NCBI RefSeq assembly: GCF_023898315.1
Contig: NC_064614.1
Coordinates: 383,035,348 to 383,099,347, forward strand
DNA from: Schistocerca nitens
Taxonomy: Eukaryota; Arthropoda; Insecta; Orthoptera; Acrididae
Reading direction: 5' to 3'
Length of the DNA stretch: 64,000 nt
Every line of letters starts with the position of its first letter. The first letter of the stretch is position 1. Shown piece by piece: positions 45,136 through 56,782 of this stretch. The notes under the pieces were generated by a model. That model did not search any database. It saw only the letters and a program-made list of their open reading frames with translations, and was not told the origin of the DNA. Made by a program: the position numbers and the translations under genes.

Positions 45136-46149
45136 ATGGAGTGCCAAGTGGAGAAATCGGAATGTTTCCGACATATTCTTCTGTTGCAGTTCAGTAGAGG
45201 GGTGACGCTAGCGGAGACAGCCAGAACCATTTGCGCCATGTATGGGGATAGTGCCATGGACAGAGCACGTAAAAAAAATGGTTTTCTCTTTTTAAGGAGG
45301 ACTTGATACGTTTAGGAAGACCTTCGGTGTTTGATGAAGATCGTTTAAACGCATTAATCCACAAAAATGCACGTCTGTGTACTCGAGAACTGGCACATGT
45401 GATGAGCTGTGATTATTCCACCATCGTGCGACATTTTCATACAATGGGGAAGGTTCAAAACTCATGCTTATGGGTACCGCATGCTGTAAGCCAAAGTTAA
45501 GAAGATCAATGGGTGGGTATATATGCATGTCTGTTAGCTCCTCACAAGTTGGCTCGTGAGCAACAACGACCATACCTATCCTGCGTTGTTACTGGTGACG
45601 AGAAATGGTGTTTTATGCTAACATATGAAAGAGAAAGAAATGGTTGAGCCCAAACAAAGCAGAAAATCTCTGTACAGAGACCTGCACGCTTCCACAAAAA
45701 TAATGTTATGTATCTGGAGGAGCAGCGACGGTGTGATGTACTACATATTGCTTCCCCGAGGTGTAACCATTCCTGCTAACATTTTTTGCCGACAACCGAA
45801 ACGTCTTGCAGACGCAGTCCGAGAACAACGATCAGGGAGACTGCGTGAAGTGACGCTGCTCCTCGACAACGCCCGCTCGCATTCTGCTAGACTGACAAAA
45901 AACACTACACAGGAATTGGGTTGGGAAGCCATTCCGCACCCACCTTATTCACCTGATCTTGCGCCCTCAGGTTTTCACCTATCCCGCTCTCTATCGAGCA
46001 ACCTTCAAGGAACTTCCTTTCCGGATGAATATGCGTACCGAACATGGCTCGACAAGTTCATCGCTTCAAAACCACGCGATTTCTTCAGTGGCGAAATCGG
46101 AAAGCTACCCCAGCGTTGGCAGATGGTTGTAAATAGTGAAGCAGAGTGA
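45136..46149 (+). pseudogene. mariner transposase, near full length, broken
   Basis: Starts MECQVEKSECFRHILLLQFS, the usual opening of a mauritiana-type mariner, followed by GVTLAETARTICAMYGDSAM. Later RLGRPSVFDEDRLNALIHKN and RELAHVMSCDYSTIVRHFHT give the rest of the DNA-binding domain. VTGDEKWC at about 45590 has the first catalytic Asp. The C-terminal half (45625-46149) is open: VTLLLDNARSHSARLTKN (second Asp) and HPPYSPDLAPSGFHL, where the third catalytic Asp (family PSDxH) is Gly. It ends KLPQRWQMVVNSEAE. A deletion or shift occurs near 45260-45300 and at 45500-45620. Dead by triad loss even if frames were open. Confidence 0.85.
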
Positions 46150-46690
46150 GTTATTGATGAGTAATGTCTCTGTTACGTGTATCAATTGTGTTTATTCAAC
46201 TTACTGAAAAACACAATGAACGCATGCACCAACAACACAATAAAAAATATCAGTTTCAGTGTTTTGCCCTCGCCCCCCCCCCCCTCCCCACCCCCCGCCG
46301 CCGTATGAGCTTCTGCGGATGCCAGTAATCATACGCAGTTGCAATAATCATGCCTATTTGTTAGATCCCAGAAACAGTTTATATCTCTTTCTTGGGGCTT
46401 ACTGTACACACTTTGTGAATAAGTGAGACTACATATCATGTGGACATTTTTTATCTGCCAGTGTAATCAGTCTGACTCTTACATTAATACGAGTATTGGC
46501 TTACATAAAGGTGGTCAGTGAACCGCAGCTTCTCAGATAAGAGCCAGCTCACGGTTCTCAAAATAACAATGTCATTACAGCCAGTATCAACATACAAGGT
46601 CAAGACAGTGGAGAGGGACAACAAATTACACAAAGGTTAAAGCCATGGTTCCATCCGGGCTGTAAACCTTGTATCAAAATTAACAGTTTA
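46150..46690. other. No gene recognised; contains a C-run
   Basis: Contains a cytosine-rich tract at about 46270-46306. Otherwise AT-rich with no motif. Confidence 0.35.
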
Positions 46691-46694
46691 CTAG

Positions 46695-46885
46695 CATTCT
46701 GTAGACTCCTATTTCGGCTTTTACCACAGTCAAGTAGTACTTGCTTGTAGATCCACAGCATTTCTGTACTAGCCACGTTTTCATTTCAGCGTACGTATGC
46801 TTAGCCATTTTACACTTTCTGTCAATCTCATTTTTTAGACATCTATATTCTCCTCCTTTTATCTGCTTCATTTGCTGTATTCTTA
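46695..46885 (-). pseudogene. LINE fragment, N-terminal linker region
   Basis: The minus strand gives QQMKQIKGGEYRCLKNEIDR, KCKMAKHTYAEMKTW. This matches the segment that precedes RT in the LINE at 59280-59400 (NEAGEKEYKRLKNEVNR, then CKIAKQ). A short relic of that LINE family, cut off by the mariner end at 46886. Confidence 0.6.
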
Positions 46886-46887
46886 TA

Positions 46888-47390
46888 CGAGGGTTGGAAC
46901 TTCTGTAGTGACAACTATTTATTTTCGGCTCGTACAAAATAGATACGTGTTTCAAAGTTTTACTGCCCTTCAAAGTAGTCACCAGCATTGTGTATAACCC
47001 GTTGCCAGCGATGTGGAAGTCGTAGGATACTCTTAGCAGTGCCAGTTGTGTTGAGAGTTCGAACGGCGCGGTCTATTGCCCGACGAATTTATAGCAGTTC
47101 TGAAGCGAATGCCGTGAAGTGTGCTGGTCGTAGGTTGTGTTCCAAAAATGAACAGCATAGAGACAGAAGTGATGACACTTTCTGCACGACCTGGCCATCA
47201 TTTTGCAGGACAATGGTGAAGCACGTACAGTGCAATCTGTTATTGATTTGTTTGACTGGTGGGGCTGCTAAGTACTATACCACCTACTGCTCTCCCCTGA
47301 CTTAAACCCTCGTGAATTCAACTCGACTCCTAAACTGAAGGAAACACTTCACGGAATTCGCTTCAGTGACAAGAGTGTGCACTTATTTTT
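46888..47390. pseudogene. mariner transposase pieces in opposite orientation
   Basis: Minus-strand part (47120 to 46888): AINSSGN...DRAVRTLNTTGTAKSIL and RLPHRWQRVIHNAGDYFEGQ, then the terminal repeat CGAGGGTTGGAACT beside a TA (46886-46887). Plus-strand part (about 47180-47390): a shifted catalytic stretch ending DLNPREFNSTPKLKETLHGI with RFSDKS. Both parts contain the same 'ACACTTCACGGxATTCGCTTC' coding segment, once on each strand. The element was therefore broken and one half inverted. Confidence 0.7.
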
Positions 47391-47409
47391 TTATAGTATG
47401 TCAATTACA

Positions 47410-48060
47410 AAGCAGCTCGTGTGGAACAACAACAACAAACGTATGCAGGCTATGTTGATGTGGGCAACATTGTGAATACAGATGCAGAAGAACTGGCTAC
47501 TGAAGCTTCAGTTTTTCAGATAGTATCATATACTGAAAAGTTTAAGTGATCTTGTGTATTTCCTTGTGATTAAACTGTCATCAGATGTAATGATTGAAAT
47601 TATGGGAGTTTTCTGAAACTGTTTTCTGTAAGTGTTCTTGTGAGATCAGTGACATGTGATGGTGCTGCTGTCAAAATTCATACACTGAAGAAGCTTGGGT
47701 TCTCACTGAATCTGGAAAATTTTGCCCCATACTTCAAGCATCCTGCCAAAGACAGTAATGTTCATACAGTTCTTGATCCATGCCATATGCTGAAATTAGT
47801 TTGTAATACTTTAGCTGAAAAGAAAATTATTAACCGTGAAGCTGGAGATGTGAAGTGGGACTTTATTTTGAAATTACATTATCTGCAAGAGCGTGAATCT
47901 GTAAAATTTGGCAATTCACTCTCTAGTTCACATGTGAACTTCTGATTCGTGTCAACATTAAATATGTTTCCTCTGTTAGCAGCTGAAATTAGCAACAAAG
48001 CAATGATTTAGCAGTTTTGTTGCCTAATGATGTGTACAGAACTTTTCTCTTTACGTACAG
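47410..48060 (+). pseudogene. P-element (THAP9-like) transposase fragment
   Basis: Plus-strand frames: NAGYVDVGNIVNTDAEELAT and EASVFQIVSYTEKFK, the strand with the first catalytic Asp of P-type transposases, then the open block 47640-47945 with VRSVTCDGAAVKIHTLKKLG, NFAPYFKHPAKDSNVHTVLD and PCHMLKLVCNTLAEKKI, then DVKWDFILKLHYLQERESVK with FGNSLSSSHVNF. These are the conserved central blocks of P elements and their host-domesticated relative THAP9. The THAP zinc finger and the C-terminus are missing. Stops and shifts exclude function. Confidence 0.8.
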
Positions 48061-48778
48061 TGTAAAGAGAAACGCATTTTGCGTCGCATGTGTTATTATG
48101 TGAAAGTTCGCCACATATCTGATGAACTAACTATAATAAGAAATTTTTCATGTCAATGTTTTGGTTATTTTTCATCGCTATATAGTTTCGTCATTCAGGA
48201 AATAAAATGCGAAAAGTGAAAGCAAAAAATCTATTGCACAGAGGTAAGCATTTTGAGAAACATAATTTGTCGGCAGCCTTAGCGACAGTAGAGAAATTAC
48301 CTATGTAAACACAGCACACAGCAGAATAATTGCGAAATTGATCTTACAGGGAAGGGTTAGAATGTACAAGGCAATAGCTAACAATGAACTATAAACTAAA
48401 CACACACAGCATCATCTAGTGTACATAAATGGTAACCGTATTTTTTCTGCGTAGCAGAACAATTTGACACCTTGCTCCGGTTTAATATGACGACTGTGAC
48501 ATCACACGTGGCATCATTGCTTCGTGTAGTAGTCTCTACAGTTTAATATTGAGCTCACTGGACGTGACCGAACTGTACCCTTTCTCCACCTCGGCTCTCA
48601 TGCTACTATAGCTTACGAGCTTAGGGACCCCTGTTTTCCGGCAACACAGCGAACCCTGCTGTCCCGGTCGTTCATCAACGGTAAATGTGGAAAACTGCGA
48701 ACGACGTCATCTCTCAATAGTTTCCAATTTTCTGGAGTTGTGTAGTTGAAACTCGAGTGTTCATGCAGAGATTTTAAA
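48061..48778. other. No gene recognised; likely 5' end of the hAT element
   Basis: The part before the hAT ATG (about 48540-48778) is less AT-rich and may be its untranslated 5' region. I could not identify a terminal repeat. Confidence 0.35.
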
Positions 48779-50052
48779 ATGAACAAAGTAGAGTGTTTGC
48801 TTAAAACGCCCTTCCGTTTATTAAGCGTGAAAGAGAAGCTAGAGATCAAACGGTTAGAGAACTTTCTGACAGATGGTGCTGTAAAAAGTCTTCGTTAACT
48901 GTGAATGAAGAGAAACAAAATTATTTTGTTTCCATTGTGTCTTATTCGGTGGTGAAGGATTTTGGACAATAGTCGGCTCTAAGGATCTAAGGCATTTAAG
49001 TGAACGAATTAAGAACCATTAAAAACATGGACTACATTTAGAAAATGCTTGTAAATACAATATGATTGGCATAATTAACAACGCTGCTCGTATTGAGTCG
49101 GCGTATAAAATGTCAATTCAGAAACGTAATGAATTAGTTACTAAGAATAAACACATTTAAACAGAATAGAAGTGTGCTTAATGCGTTCTGAAGCTAATGA
49201 GTTAGCACTAAGGGCTCATAATGAAAAACGGGAGTCAGCAAACCTTGGCAATTTCTTAGATTCGGTATCTCTTCTAGGAAATCTTGACAGCGTGTTGGAT
49301 GACCACTTAAGCAGTTCTAGTACTTGCGTATGTAAATATACGTCACAAATGATACAAAACGAACTTTTAGGCTGTATGTATCATGTTTACACTGAAGAAC
49401 TGATTAAAGACATTAAAGCTGCCACTTTGGTTTCGGTGCAGCAGATGAAGCAACGATTATTAGGTGCAGAAGTCAATTTGTCATTGTACTGCGGTATATG
49501 AAGTGAAAGAAACCTGTTGAAAGATTCCCTTCCTTTCAAAATGTTAATGATAGGACAGCATGTGAGCTTAGTGAGGTTCCAAAAACAAGTGTGGAACCTC
49601 TTCCATGTTCAAGAAAAACTCATTGCTCAGGCGTACGATGGCGCCCCGGTAATGAGCGGCAGTCATGGTGGTGTGCAGATGCTGTTGCAGAATACTTTCC
49701 CACATGCCAAGTATGTTCACTGTTATGCGCACCAAATGAATTTGGTTATTCAGGATGCTTGTAGTAAAAACATAAAATCGGTTAAGTTGTTCTCCGTAAA
49801 TATTTATCGATTTACAACGGTTTTCTCTTCATTGCCTAAACGAAATGATTTGCTACGTACACTCTGCAACAAAAGAATTCCTTCAGTCTCTTCAACTGGA
49901 CGGAATTCCCAGTAGCGTGTAAACAGTAATGTTCAAGAAAATAAATTACACTTACTGGAATGGTTTGATAAGACTCAGGATGAAGATTCTTGAGATAATT
50001 TTACAAGAGAAGCATTTGCAATAAGACATTTACTCCAAAACCCAGACTTTTT

Positions 50053-51968
50053 GTTCTACATCTACATCACACTTCGCAAGCCACCTAATGGTATGTGCCG
50101 GAGGGTACTTTTCTACCACTAACTGAGCCCTTCAACCCTGTTCTCTCGCCAGTAGCGCCTGGCAAGCCTCGGTATTGGCTGTAATTTCTCGAATTTTCTT
50201 CTCGTGGTCATCACGCAAGACTTATGTGAGGGCAAGTAATATGTTGTCCGACTCGTCTCAGAAACTGCTATCTTGAAATTTCAATAGTAAATCTCTCCGT
50301 GATGCACAACACCTCTCTTGTAACGTCTGCCAAAGGAGTTTGTTGAGCGTCTCCGTAACGCTCTCGCCCCGGTTAAAAGATCCTGTGACGAAACGCGCCG
50401 CTCTTCGTTGGATCTCTATCTCTTTTATCAGTCCTACCTGGTAGGGATCCCAGATAGACGAACAATACTCCAGAATCCTTATAAGCCACTTCCTTCGTGG
50501 TTGAGCTACATTTCCTTTAGATTCTTCCTATGAATCTGAGTCTGGCATCCGCTTTTCCCACTATTTGTTTTATGTGGCCATTCCACCTACGGTCGCTCTG
50601 GATAGTTACTCCTACATATTTTACAGTAGATACTGTTTCCAGCGGTTTGTCATCAGTAACGTAGCCGTACAATAGTGAATTTCTTCTCCTATGTATGCGC
50701 AACATGTTACATTTATTTATGTTCAGGATTAACTACCAGAGCCTGCACCATATCAATTCTCTGTAGGTCATTCTGAAAAACGTTACTATCTTCTGGCATT
50801 GCTATTTTATATAGAAAACCACATCAAACAGCGTTAAAGAGCATCCGAGGCTTTCTACTAGATCATTTATGTATATTGTAAACAGTAACGGTCCTATCAA
50901 ACTTCCATGAAGAATACCGGAAATTACCTTTACATCTCTCGATTTTGTTTCGTTAAGAGCGACGTGTTGAGTTTTATCTGCAAAGAAGTCTTGAATCCAG
51001 TCGCAAATCTGCTCAGATACTCGAAAAATTCATATTTCTTTCACTAAACGGCTGTGTGGGACCGTGTCAACTGCCTTCCTGAAGTCAGGGGAAATATCTA
51101 CCTGAGCGCCGTTGTCTGCGGTGCTGTAGATGTCATGGAGGAACAGACCGAGCTGAGCCGCGCAGAATTTCTGTCTGCAGAATCCATGTTGATTTTTTAT
51201 AGAGGAGATTGTCATTCTCCAAAAACGTCATAATTCCCGAGCACAGAACATATTCCATAGTTCTACAACAGTTTGACGTCAACGGTATAGGCCTATAATT
51301 GTGTGCATCTGTCCTACGACTCTTCTTAAAAACGGGAATGACCTGCGTTTTCTGCCAGTCGCTAGGTACCGTTCGTTGCTGAAGCGATTTGCGATAAATT
51401 ACTGCTAGAAGGGGAGCAAGTTCTTTCGCATAATGTTTGTAGAATCTTATAGGTATCTCATCTGGTCCTCACACCTTTCCACTGTTAAGCGACTGTAGTT
51501 GTTTTTTGTTCCGCGATCGGTTATTTCAACATATGCCATTTCGAAGTTCGTACGACGATTGAAAGCAGGGAGCGCATTACGATCTTCCGCGGTGAAACAA
51601 TTTCGGAAGATTGAATTCAGTATTTCGGCCTTGTCTCTGTTATCTTCCGTTTCGGTGACAATATGGCCACTACGAGTAAATGAATAGGTGACTTTGACCC
51701 ATTTACTGATTTTTACATATGACTCTTAGGATTTTTACTCAGATAGGCTGACAAAGCTTTAATTTAAAAGTCATTGAAAGCTGCTCTCATTGCTCTTCTT
51801 ACGCTTTGCTCCGTTCAGCTTTTCTTTGTCAGCTAGGTTTTTACTTCTCTTGAATCTGAGATGATGTTCTCTTTGTTTACATAGCAGGTTTCTAACACGG
51901 CTATTAAACCATGGTGGGTCTTTCTCATCCCTGAAGGCCTTAATCGGGACATACTTGTATGGGGCATA
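50053..51968 (-). mobile_element. CR1-like LINE inside the hAT
   Basis: Same tail as the LINE at 14836: on the plus strand TTCTACATCTACATCACACT followed by TCGCAAGCCACCTAATGGTA and TGTGCCGGAGGGTAC. Minus-strand RT remains: IKNQHGFCRQKFCAAQLGLF, ISPDFRKAVDTVPHSRLVKE, the segment RDVKVISGILHGSLIGPLL near 50900 with the Asp-Asp region decayed, and LRIHRRRNSLLYGYVTDDKP with VKYVGVTIQSDRRW (50705-50517). Frames are broken throughout, so it is older than the copy at 14.8 kb. It extends further 5' than that copy (to about 51968). Confidence 0.8.
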
Positions 51969-52174
51969 TTGTTCCTTCTAAATTTTTTCTGCGAGATTAT
52001 GAAACATGTTTATATTTTGTATAACACAGTGCAGATTCAGAGTGCAAATGGCATTACTATATCCAATGTATTATGTCTTTTCGAGTCAGCTGTTTCTGAA
52101 TTACGAGAGAATATTGAAAGGTATTCAGTTTCTGATGATGTATGGTTTGCTCCTTCAAAAAAACATGGCAAATA

Positions 52175-53406
52175 CACTGAAGAGCCAAAGTCACTGTTAC
52201 ACCTGCACAATATCGTGTAGCCCCCCTCCCCCCACCCCGCCACTGAACACGCGGAAGTGTCGCAACACGACGTGGCATGGACTCAACTAATGTCTGAAGT
52301 AGTGCTGGAGGGAACTAATACCATGAATCCTGCAGGACTGTCCATTAATCCGTAAGAATATGAGGGGGACGAGATCTCTTCTGAGCAGCACGCCGCAAGG
52401 CATTCCAGATATGATCAATAATGTTCATGTCTGTGGAGTTAGGCAGCCAGCGGAAGTTTTTAAATTCAGAAGAGTGTTCCTGGAGCCACTCTGTAGTAAT
52501 TCTGGACGTCTAAGGCGTCGCATCGCACTCTGGAATTGCCCAAGTCCATCGGAATGCACAATGGACATGAGTGGATGAAGGTGATCAGACAGGATACTTA
52601 CGTACGTGTCACTTGTCAGAATCGTATCTAGACGTATCAAGATCCCATATCACTCCAATTGCACACGTCCCACACCATTACATAGCCCCCAACAGACTGA
52701 ACAGTCCCCTGCTGACATGCAGGGTCCATGGATTTATGAGGTTGTCTCCATACCCGTACAAGTCTATCGGCTCGATACAATTTGAAACGAAATTCGTCCG
52801 ACCAGGCAACATGTTTCCAGTCATCAACAGTCCCATCTCGGTGTTGACAGGCCCATGCGGAACGTAAAGCTTTGTATTGTGCAGTCATCAAGAGTACACA
52901 AGTGGGCCTTCTTCTCCAAAAGCCCATATCAATTATGTTTCGTTGAATGGTCCGTACGCTGACACTTTTTGATGTCCCACCATTTAAATCTGCAGCAATT
53001 TGCCTAAGATTTGCACTTTTGTCACGTTGAATGATTCTCTTCAGTCGTCGTTGGTCCTGTTCTTGCAGGATCTTTTTCAAGCCACAGCTATGCAGTAAAT
53101 TTGATGTTTTACCGGATTCCTGATATTCACGGTACACTCGTGAAATGATCGTACCGGAAAATCCCCACTTCATCGTTACCTCGGAAATGCTGTGTGTCAT
53201 CGCTCGTACGCCGTCTATAACACCAGGTTCAAACTCACTTAAACTATGATAACCTGCCATTGTAGCAGCAGTAACCGATCTAAGAACTGCTCCAGACACT
53301 TGCTGTCTTATATAGGCGTTGCTGACTGCAGCGCCGTATTCTGCCTGTTTTCATCTCTCTATATTTGAAAACGCATGCCTATAACAGTTTCTTTGGCGCT
53401 TAAGTG
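52175..53406 (-). mobile_element. Tc1-like element (CACTGAAG...GCCAAAG ends) inside the hAT
   Basis: Left end CACTGAAGAGCCAAAGTCAC, right complement CACTTAAGCGCCAAAGAAAC; TA at 52173-52174 and 53407-53408. The minus-strand transposase is open for 220 codons (53299-52637): LSEFEPGVIDGVRAMTHSIS, MKWGFSGTIISRVYREYQES (helix-turn-helix), QRRLKRIIQRDKSANLRQIA, VRTIQRNIIDMGFWRRRP, WKHVAWSDEFRFKLYRAD (first Asp) and GGYVMVWDV. It then shifts to HPLMSIVHSDGLGQFQ (52530), where the second Asp and the Glu are not clear. Fairly young by its long open frame. Confidence 0.9.
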
Positions 53407-53930
53407 TATGACACTGAATCTAATCTGACAGCAAATGCCAAATACAGGAAGTTTCCAAAACTCTCATGTAACTTCGAAATTATTGATCCAAAAAAAATAG
53501 TTTCTTTCAGAGAACTTTTACCAGCCACTTTACTCACTACTTCTTCATTGAGTTACAATGCCTTTATTTGCCATGATAAACTTAAAAATGAAATGTAAGT
53601 CATTTATAGCAGTGATATGTTTAAAGACGTTACATTGTTTTGGAAGCTGTTCATATTTCTTGTGGAACATTCCTTTGAAGAATTATTCATTGAAGTGCAA
53701 GAAACATTCCAATTTTCACTAACTACACTTGTCAAACAGCAAAGCAGAGCTCAGTCTCAGCGCTTTTTAAAGTGTTAAAACCTTTCCAGGAACAACATGG
53801 GCCAGGAAAGGTTGAACTCACTGGCTGTTTGTCCATTAATAAGGAGGAAATCAATGAAATTCGAAACTTAACAACAGAGCAATTGATATGTTTGCCAGTC
53901 AGAAGAATAGGAGTCCACAACTACTGTACA

Positions 53931-54304
53931 AGTAACCTGCCAGGATAGAGACCTCGTTAGTTAACACGCGGTTAAGGTTTTTCCCAGATTTTTTCCCCTT
54001 GACCGTAAGGCAAAAGCCAGGACGGTCCTACGTTTGCACTCTGGTGCATTCCCATTGGCGACGAAGTTACATGCTTCCTCTCACAGTTACACCATTTCTC
54101 TTTTTACATCACAATCAGACCACAGAAAACAGAACTGGAACAAGTATGAACATCAGCAGAAGGTGAGCTGGTGAACTTCGGTTTGAACCCAAACAGCTCC
54201 AAATCCCTAGAGCTATTCATAAAAAATGTGTCACCACAGCATTAAATCTCTTACAAAAGCACACGGAAAACCAGTGAAGTTGGTAGACCAGACCAGCTAC
54301 AATG

Positions 54305-54306
<2 letters not shown>
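53931..54306. other. No gene recognised
   Basis: Part at 53970-54080 (TTAACACGCGGTTAAGGTTT, TTGACCGTAAGGCAAAAGCC) looks like a dispersed repeat tail, possibly SINE-related, but I cannot name it. Confidence 0.3.

Positions 54307-54336
<30 letters not shown>
54307..54336. repeat. (CA)n microsatellite
   Basis: About 15 uninterrupted CA units. Confidence 0.95.
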
Positions 54337-54340
<4 letters not shown>

Positions 54341-55576
54341 GCATACAAAAGAATGGTGAATTCAAATCTGTATTTATTTTATTAATAGCTACTACGTTTT
54401 GCGGATTATGTTTATAACTGCATATTTATTGAAGGTTATATAATGTACACTTCAGAACAATTCCTCTATAAAGTTTACTAACGTTTTATTTGGGCCCCAC
54501 CAACGAAACTGAGCACCAGCAGCCAGTGGGTGTAAGATGGGTTAATGACGTCACAGTGTCACCAAATTTCACCTCAATCATGCCCAACGCCAGCGTGGAA
54601 GTGTCACAGTATGGGACGATCGTCGCACCCACTCTTACCCGCATTTTACTCCTTCTTTCGATGCTTCTGCGATAGAGGTCAGAACTGTGACTCCCAGTGT
54701 TGAAATCACGTGGTCTCCTTATGGGTGGCCGAGGGAAACATTCCAGACTCACCACCGATCTGAATCGACATGAAAAAGCCTTGGGTGTGGCATAAAGGGC
54801 GTCAATAAAACAACTTCTTCCGTTGTAACATTGATTCTCACACATTTTTCAGTCGAAAACGTTAGTTTTCAGAGTGATGAAGTTCTTGACAACCTTTGAC
54901 ACTTGTGACACTTCCCGGACGATTCAGTACGTCTGTAAGGACGTTGTAGTGTTTCAACACCATTGAACGTGATCACACTCTTTTGGAATACAGTGCAACA
55001 GCAATTTTTGATCTGGTATACAGAATGGAACCACAAGCGATCGTTCAAAACAATTCGACGAAATTTAAAAGTGATCCGAGGTATCAAAGGATGCTTACGC
55101 ATTTTCATGACCCCTAGGGCGTGGTCATGGAGAGGCTCGGCATTGACACATGCGTGAATTAAGCGGCAAGGGGGCCCTCTTACACCATCCAATTCGGCAA
55201 CACCTTCGGTGTCACCGCTCGCATTTGTTGAGTACCTTAGAAATGTACTTGTACAGGCAGAACCAGTGACAGGACTGTAGAGGCCTGCAGGCAGTCTACG
55301 CTGATGCCCTTGCGTGTGCTGGTAGGCCATCCGGAATCGGAAGGGTATCGAAGAGGTTGCCTGTCTCCAAGCACGTGGGACTTAGTCACATGTTGCCTCT
55401 GTTCAGGAACATTTAAAGTGTCCAGCTGAGGCGGATGGATGGTGGCATCGAGGGTGTTACCGAACTGGGGGATCTTAGACGGACATTTCGCTGTTTTATT
55501 CACTCATATGTCAATGTCGCACCACTTCGTGATCACGCCAGGGGAGGGAGCGAAGCAAGAGGCCTGAAAAAACGTA

Positions 55577-56782
55577 CACTGAATGGACAAAAGTCATGAG
55601 ATAGCGATATGCACATGTACAGGTCGAGGTAGTAACGTGTATATAAGGTATAAAAAAAGTGCATTTGAAAGCGGACTGCTAGCTGGAGCTAGACGCATAG
55701 GACATTCAGTTTCGCAAATTGTTAGGGAATTCTATATTCCGAGGTCCGTAGTGTCAAGAGTGTGCCGAGAAGACCAAATTTCGGGCTTTACCTCTCGACA
55801 CGGACAACGCAGTGGCCGACGACCTCCGATTAACAACCGAGAGCAGCAGCGTCATAGAGTTGTCAGTGCTAACTGACAAGCAGCACTACGTGAAGTGATC
55901 GTAAAAATCAATGTGGAACGTACGACGAACGTATCCGTTAGGACAGTGCGGTGATATATGGCGTTAATGGTGTATGGCAGCAGACAACCGATGCGAGTGC
56001 CTTCGCTAACAACACGACATCGTCTACAGCGCCTCTCCTGAGGTCGTGACTACGTCGTTTGGATTCTAAACGATTTTAAAACCGTGGCCTGTTCAGATGA
56101 GTCCTGATTACAGTTGGTAAGAGCTGATGATAGGGTCGGAGTGTGGCGTAGAGCCCACGACACCATGCACAGGAGTTGTATAAACGGCACTGTGCAAGCT
56201 AGTGATGGCTCCTTGATGATGTGGGCAGTTTTTACATGGAGTGGATTAGGTCTTCTGGTCCAACTGAACCAATCAGTGATTTGAAATTGTTACGTTAGGC
56301 TACCCGGAGATCATATGCAGCCGCTCATGTTCCCAAACAACAATGCGCCATGTCACCAGGTCACAGTTGTTCGTGATTGTTTCGAAGAACATCATGGACA
56401 ATTCGAGCGAATGATTTGGCCACCCAGACTACCTGACATGAATCCCACAGAACATTTATAGGACATAATCGAGAGGTCAGTTCGTGCACAACATCGGGCA
56501 TCAGCAACACTTTCGCAAATCTGGACGGCTATAAAGGCAGCATGGCTCAGTGTTTCTGTGGCCGTGCGGTTAAAGGCGCTGCAGTCTAGAACCGCAAGAC
56601 CGCTACGGTCGCAGGTTCGAATCCTGCCTCGGGCATGGATGTTTCTGATGTCCTTACGTTAGTTAGGTTTAACTAGTTCTAAGTTCTAGGGGACTAATGA
56701 CCTCAGCAGTTGAGTCCCATAGTGCTCAGACCCATTTGAGCCATTCAGTGTTTCTGCAGGGGAATTCCAAGGACTTGTTGAG
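55577..56782 (+). mobile_element. Tc1-like element (family D), 3'-truncated, with a SINE
   Basis: Left end CACTGAATGGACAAAAGTCA with TA at 55575-55576. Reading: ESGLLAGARRIGHSVSQIVR and FYIPRSVVSRVCREDQISGF (helix-turn-helix), RSGRRPPINNREQQRHRVVS, then shifted frames with SCDHCSWxLLMMWAVFTWSG-like text (56200) and RLPDMNPTEHL near 56430 (Glu region). The sequence matches 63362-64000 read from the other strand, and 43930-44844. The right end is missing: similarity stops at GGACTTGTTGAGTAC (about 56782). A SINE sits at 56559-56744. Confidence 0.8.
56559..56744 (+). repeat. tRNA-derived SINE, family 2, in Tc1
   Basis: Plus-strand copy of the 22541 family: head GTGGCCGTGCGGTTAAAGGC with B box GGTTCGAATCC (56614-56624), tail GTGCTCAGACCCATTTGAGC. 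It is flanked by an exact 12-bp duplication TCAGTGTTTCTG (56547-56558 and 56745-56756). Confidence 0.9.

Larger units (their letters stand above)
48779..53930 (+). mobile_element. hAT transposase (ZMYM1-like), split by a CR1 LINE and a Tc1
   Basis: Coding remains in one direction: MNKVECLLKTPFRLLSVKEK (48779), WTIVGSKDLRHLSERIKNH (48960, TTF-finger region), the open blocks 49172-49501 (SEANELALRAHNEKRES, CKYTSQMIQNELLGC) and 49517-49915 with the catalytic segment LIAQAYDGAPVMSGSHGGVQ and YVHCYAHQMNLVIQDACS. After the CR1 LINE (50053-51968) it resumes FFCEIMKHVYILYNTVQIQS. After the Tc1 (52173-53408) come KYRKFPKLSCNFEIID and the C-terminal block SLTTLVKQ, LSRNNMGQERLNSLAV (to about 53860). 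Several stops. The order of pieces across both insertions is that of a normal hAT protein. Confidence 0.8.

Noticed and set aside
47302-47316. CCCTCGTGA as a right terminal repeat pairing with CGAGGG at 46888
   Set aside because: In the plus frame it codes DLNPREF, part of the mariner catalytic domain; the match is coincidental and the flanking dinucleotide is not TA.
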